From Periconia sp. R9002 (Eukaryota; Ascomycota; Dothideomycetes; Pleosporales; Periconiaceae): a DNA stretch of 10,664 nucleotides. Positions 8,421 through 10,664 of this stretch are shown piece after piece. A program made the translations under genes and the position numbers. Each line of letters starts with the position of its first letter. Positions within the stretch are counted from its first letter, which is position 1. The notes under the pieces were generated by a model, which saw only the letters and a program-made list of their open reading frames with translations, was not told the origin of the DNA and did no database searches. The stretch lies in assembly GCA_023627715.1 (NCBI GenBank), contig JAMAHW010000255.1, positions 1 through 10,664 on the forward strand, in the 5' to 3' direction.

Positions 8421-9485
8421 TAATAATCGGCCCTACGGAGGACAACGAAATCGGTTTTCTGTTCATAGTCGTGGAATGCTTCGCCATTCACTACGTCATT
8501 TTCGACCAAAGTCCGCAGCAAGCACGGTGCATTATTCCCCTTATACTTTTATTTTTTTCAGTTTCCATGCATGTCTCGTCCACTTGCTGGCTGGGGTCTA
8601 GACATGCCCAGGCGTTCCGGGCCGGTTACCAAAACATATCAGCATTTGAGTTGGTTTTTTTCTAATTTTTCTTCGCATGCACAGCACCCATACCGCCACT
8701 TCATAACCGCACACTCGTATGACACTTTCCGCTTCGTGAGTGGTCGGGGCGCCTTTCAAAACCGGCCAGGAAAGTTGTTAGGCTCGAATACCTCTGGCTT
8801 TGTCAATGACCTTGAATGTCTCACGCTGCTCATTGAACACTTCGAAGGCGTTGTATTACCAGTCTTGAGTATCTTACAGGAGGGTTTGCTGGCTTTTCCT
8901 CTGTTCATCGTGTGCTTTATGCACCTAGAAACGTATACCAGCTAGATCGAGTCTTGTGCTCTCTCGCAGTGGAAGCTTGGTCGGAAAGGATTTCCGCAGG
9001 AGATGATGGATGGTTTTTGGTTTAGAATAATGCTTAGGAACTGGTCTGTTGGTTTGGGTTAGTAGGTACAGGGTGACATGAGTGTGGTATTCCTATACCT
9101 GTGGATTCATATGCTTGAAGATTGTAAGCATTGTAGTTGAATTGCTGTTGCGGTTGTTGGATATAGATGATTTACGCCAGGTATCAATCTAGTCAGATCA
9201 TAGTCTTAGCACGTTCAAAGCACAATGCTCCCCTCCTTAGTTTTCACACTCACTTCAGATCTACGTCTATTCACGTACAAGCGAAAAAAAAGTGTCAAAA
9301 GTCTGCATGCTTGTGGAGCACTTGTTCCTGCTATCCTACCCCGCATTCTCACACCCGCCTTCCGTAGAGACTGCAAGATAGGTAAGTTAACTTAATACAG
9401 ATCCCAAAGAACTATCCCATTGCAAAACCCTGCGTCTACAATAACTACTTGCCTCGAGGCAGAACAACGCATCAATCCCACAATC
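8421..9485 (+). other. 3' untranslated region and downstream flank of the RGS gene
   Basis: No coding region is recognised after the TAA stop. The stop is followed at once by further TAA-like triplets (8418-8427, TAATAATAAT), AT-rich and usable as a fungal polyadenylation efficiency element. Open frames such as 8571-8945 lack recognisable domains. The cleavage site cannot be placed by eye. Confidence 0.45.
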
Positions 9486-9528
9486 ATCTACATTAACATA
9501 CCGTATGTGTAGGTATGTTAATGTAGAT
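9486..9528. repeat. Perfect 17-bp inverted repeat (hairpin, 9-nt loop)
   Basis: The left arm ATCTACATTAACATACC (9486-9502) is exactly complementary to the right arm (9512-9528), around a 9-nt spacer at 9503-9511. The arms are about 35% GC. It lies 1.07 kb past the RGS gene stop and is followed by A-rich and ACAAC repeats. In RNA it would form a strong stem-loop. It could be a short palindromic insertion, a remnant of a small inverted-repeat element, or a convergent 3'-end structure; none is proven. Confidence 0.97.
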
Positions 9529-9552
9529 AACACCAACGGAAAAAAAAAGCAA

Positions 9553-9573
9553 ACACAACACAACACAACACAA
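9553..9573. repeat. ACAAC-type pentamer repeat
   Basis: About four tandem copies of a 5-bp ACACA/ACAAC unit follow a run of eight or more A (9540-9548), shortly after the perfect inverted repeat. It is a simple-sequence expansion, and the + strand is almost free of G and T here. Confidence 0.85.
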
Positions 9574-9778
9574 AAACAAGTGGCCCTTCTTCGTCTAGAA
9601 CTAATCACTAGGTACATGCATACACAGCACAAAATCTTAGTTGTTGGTAGTACATACATAAGTACACACATACATGAAATCCGCCGGCCGCTACCAATGT
9701 CAGACGCAGATATCGGAATCATCAGACCGGCGCTCCCGACCCAACGATGAAACCTGGACTCTTTCATCTTATTCCCTT

Positions 9779-9972
9779 CCCCCTCCCCCCCCCCTCGGAC
9801 TTGGGGAAGTTGTTCCAGCTAGATTTTCCAGGCGCTGCATAAACTTTAGTTGCGACGGTTAGGAATCTACTTGCCTGTTTTTTACGAATTAAGTGTTTTG
9901 AGGGGGGATTGGGTTGGTTGGTGGGCGAGCGAGCGGGAATAAGGATAGTGCAGGGGGAGGGGGGGGGTTGGG
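9779..9972. repeat. C-run and G-run pair in the 3' flank
   Basis: At 9779-9795 there are five C, a T, ten C, then T and C. At 9953-9972 there are five G, an A, nine G, TT and GGG. The G tract fits a potential G-quadruplex on the + strand and the C tract one on the - strand. The two are roughly but not exactly complementary. The DNA between them holds no gene that I recognise. Confidence 0.75.
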
Positions 9973-10092
9973 AAAGGAAGGTACCTAGGTATTGATATTT
10001 GTAGGATTGAACGGATTATGGGAACAAGGAGATCGCGCTTGGTGTTATCATTCGCGTTAATAGGAAAGCGGAGGTCAAGTGCAAGTATCAAT

Positions 10093-10108
10093 GTACCTAT
10101 ATAGGTAC
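10093..10108. repeat. 16-bp perfect palindrome, GTAC-flanked
   Basis: GTACCTAT joins its exact complement ATAGGTAC with no spacer. An ATGTACAT palindrome begins 3 bp later (10111-10118). Perfect palindromes of this length are rare by chance in 10 kb. The role is unknown; candidates are a dimeric protein-binding site or a member of the dispersed TAGGTAC motif family. Confidence 0.9.
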
Positions 10109-10664
10109 GTATGTACATAGCATGCACGCAAGGAGTAGGGAGTTTCTCCGTCAATGCCAATCTTCACCGTTGAGAAGAAAAGCTGAAAAAAGCGCCATGT
10201 GCGAATATTGCAGGCTGGTCCATGTTGCATTTGCACTTGTTGCTTTGATTTGCTTTACCTTGCTTGGCATTACATGGACTACCCGTTAGCCACATGTTTC
10301 GCCGTGACCAACTGAGCTGGCTGACTGTCTTGATGCGGATGTTGGGGCCTACCTAGGTAGGTAGAGGTACTTGTATGTACGGTCGACAGCTGCGTTACTT
10401 GGTTGCACGTTTGTCCTTGCTTTCAATGTTCCCTTTCCTTTCCGTTTCATGCCTATGTGTGGGTTGCACACCGCACGTTTGCCGGGATATGAGGCACGCA
10501 CATGTTATTTTGGTTGTTGGTAAGGTAGGGAGGTAGGTACTTGTTTTGGGGAAATGGAAGGGTGGACATGGTTGGTCGCGCAGCAACTACAGAGGGGTGA
10601 CACGCCGGGAGGTCACATATCGGGAGGACTAATAGGTTGTACGAATCAGAAGCTCTACGACCTA

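Larger units (their letters stand above)
9529..10664. other. Gene-free right edge with GTAC-rich palindromes
   Basis: No coding region is recognised. The stretch holds a 16-bp perfect palindrome GTACCTATATAGGTAC at 10093-10108, an ATGTACAT at 10111-10118, a 12-bp palindrome CTACCTAGGTAG at 10349-10360, and further GGTAGGTAC motifs at 10365-10372 and 10529-10541. These resemble the motifs near 2318-2340. Confidence 0.5.

Noticed and set aside
1..10664. tRNA, rRNA, transposon, CRISPR or biosynthetic-cluster content
   Set aside because: No cloverleaf with paired A and B boxes, no transposase or reverse-transcriptase motifs, no spaced direct-repeat array and no synthase domains were seen on either strand.

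Overview
This window looks like nuclear DNA of a filamentous ascomycete, most likely a Sordariomycete and perhaps a hypocrealean. The reasons are a multi-exon gene with short GT-AG introns carrying CTRAY branch sites, a protein family typical of filamentous ascomycetes, moderate GC content, CT-rich leader DNA, and long intergenic stretches studded with GGTACCTA/CCTAGGTA-type motifs. The species cannot be fixed by reading alone.

The only gene I can support firmly is a four-exon gene on the + strand (5553-8420) for a 748-residue FlbA/Sst2-type regulator of G-protein signalling. Its product has a Ser/Pro/Thr/Ala-rich disordered N-terminus (residues 1 to about 270), two DEP domains (about 285-410 and 440-560) and a C-terminal RGS domain (about 590-727). 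Relatives are Aspergillus FlbA, Magnaporthe Rgs1, Metarhizium CAG8 and yeast Sst2. They switch off heterotrimeric G-alpha signalling, which ends vegetative-growth signalling and permits conidiation and related development. Introns 2 and 3 are ordinary (55 and 53 nt). Intron 1 is unusually long (513 nt) and falls exactly at the join between the disordered tail and the first DEP domain.

Layout. 1-720: strand-asymmetric, G+T-rich DNA with homopolymer runs and no convincing gene. 721-3288: apparently noncoding; the overlapping ORFs are short, mostly lack ATG starts and match nothing I recognise. 3289-4242, minus strand: a 317-codon open frame of unknown status, probably chance. 4243-5552: presumed promoter and leader of the RGS gene, with a pentamer repeat, a GAAA/polypurine tract, a (TG)16 microsatellite, a heptamer repeat, an upstream ORF and in-frame upstream ATGs. 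5553-8420: the RGS gene. 8421-10664: 3' flank with no gene seen, containing a perfect 17-bp inverted repeat, an ACAAC repeat, C and G runs and GTAC-rich palindromes.

I see no tRNA or rRNA gene, transposon coding sequence, CRISPR array, secondary-metabolite gene or other multi-gene system. The points most worth a second look are the long first intron, the complex leader, the perfect hairpin downstream, a phased pair of ATGTACAT palindromes, and the isolation of the gene between long gene-poor flanks.
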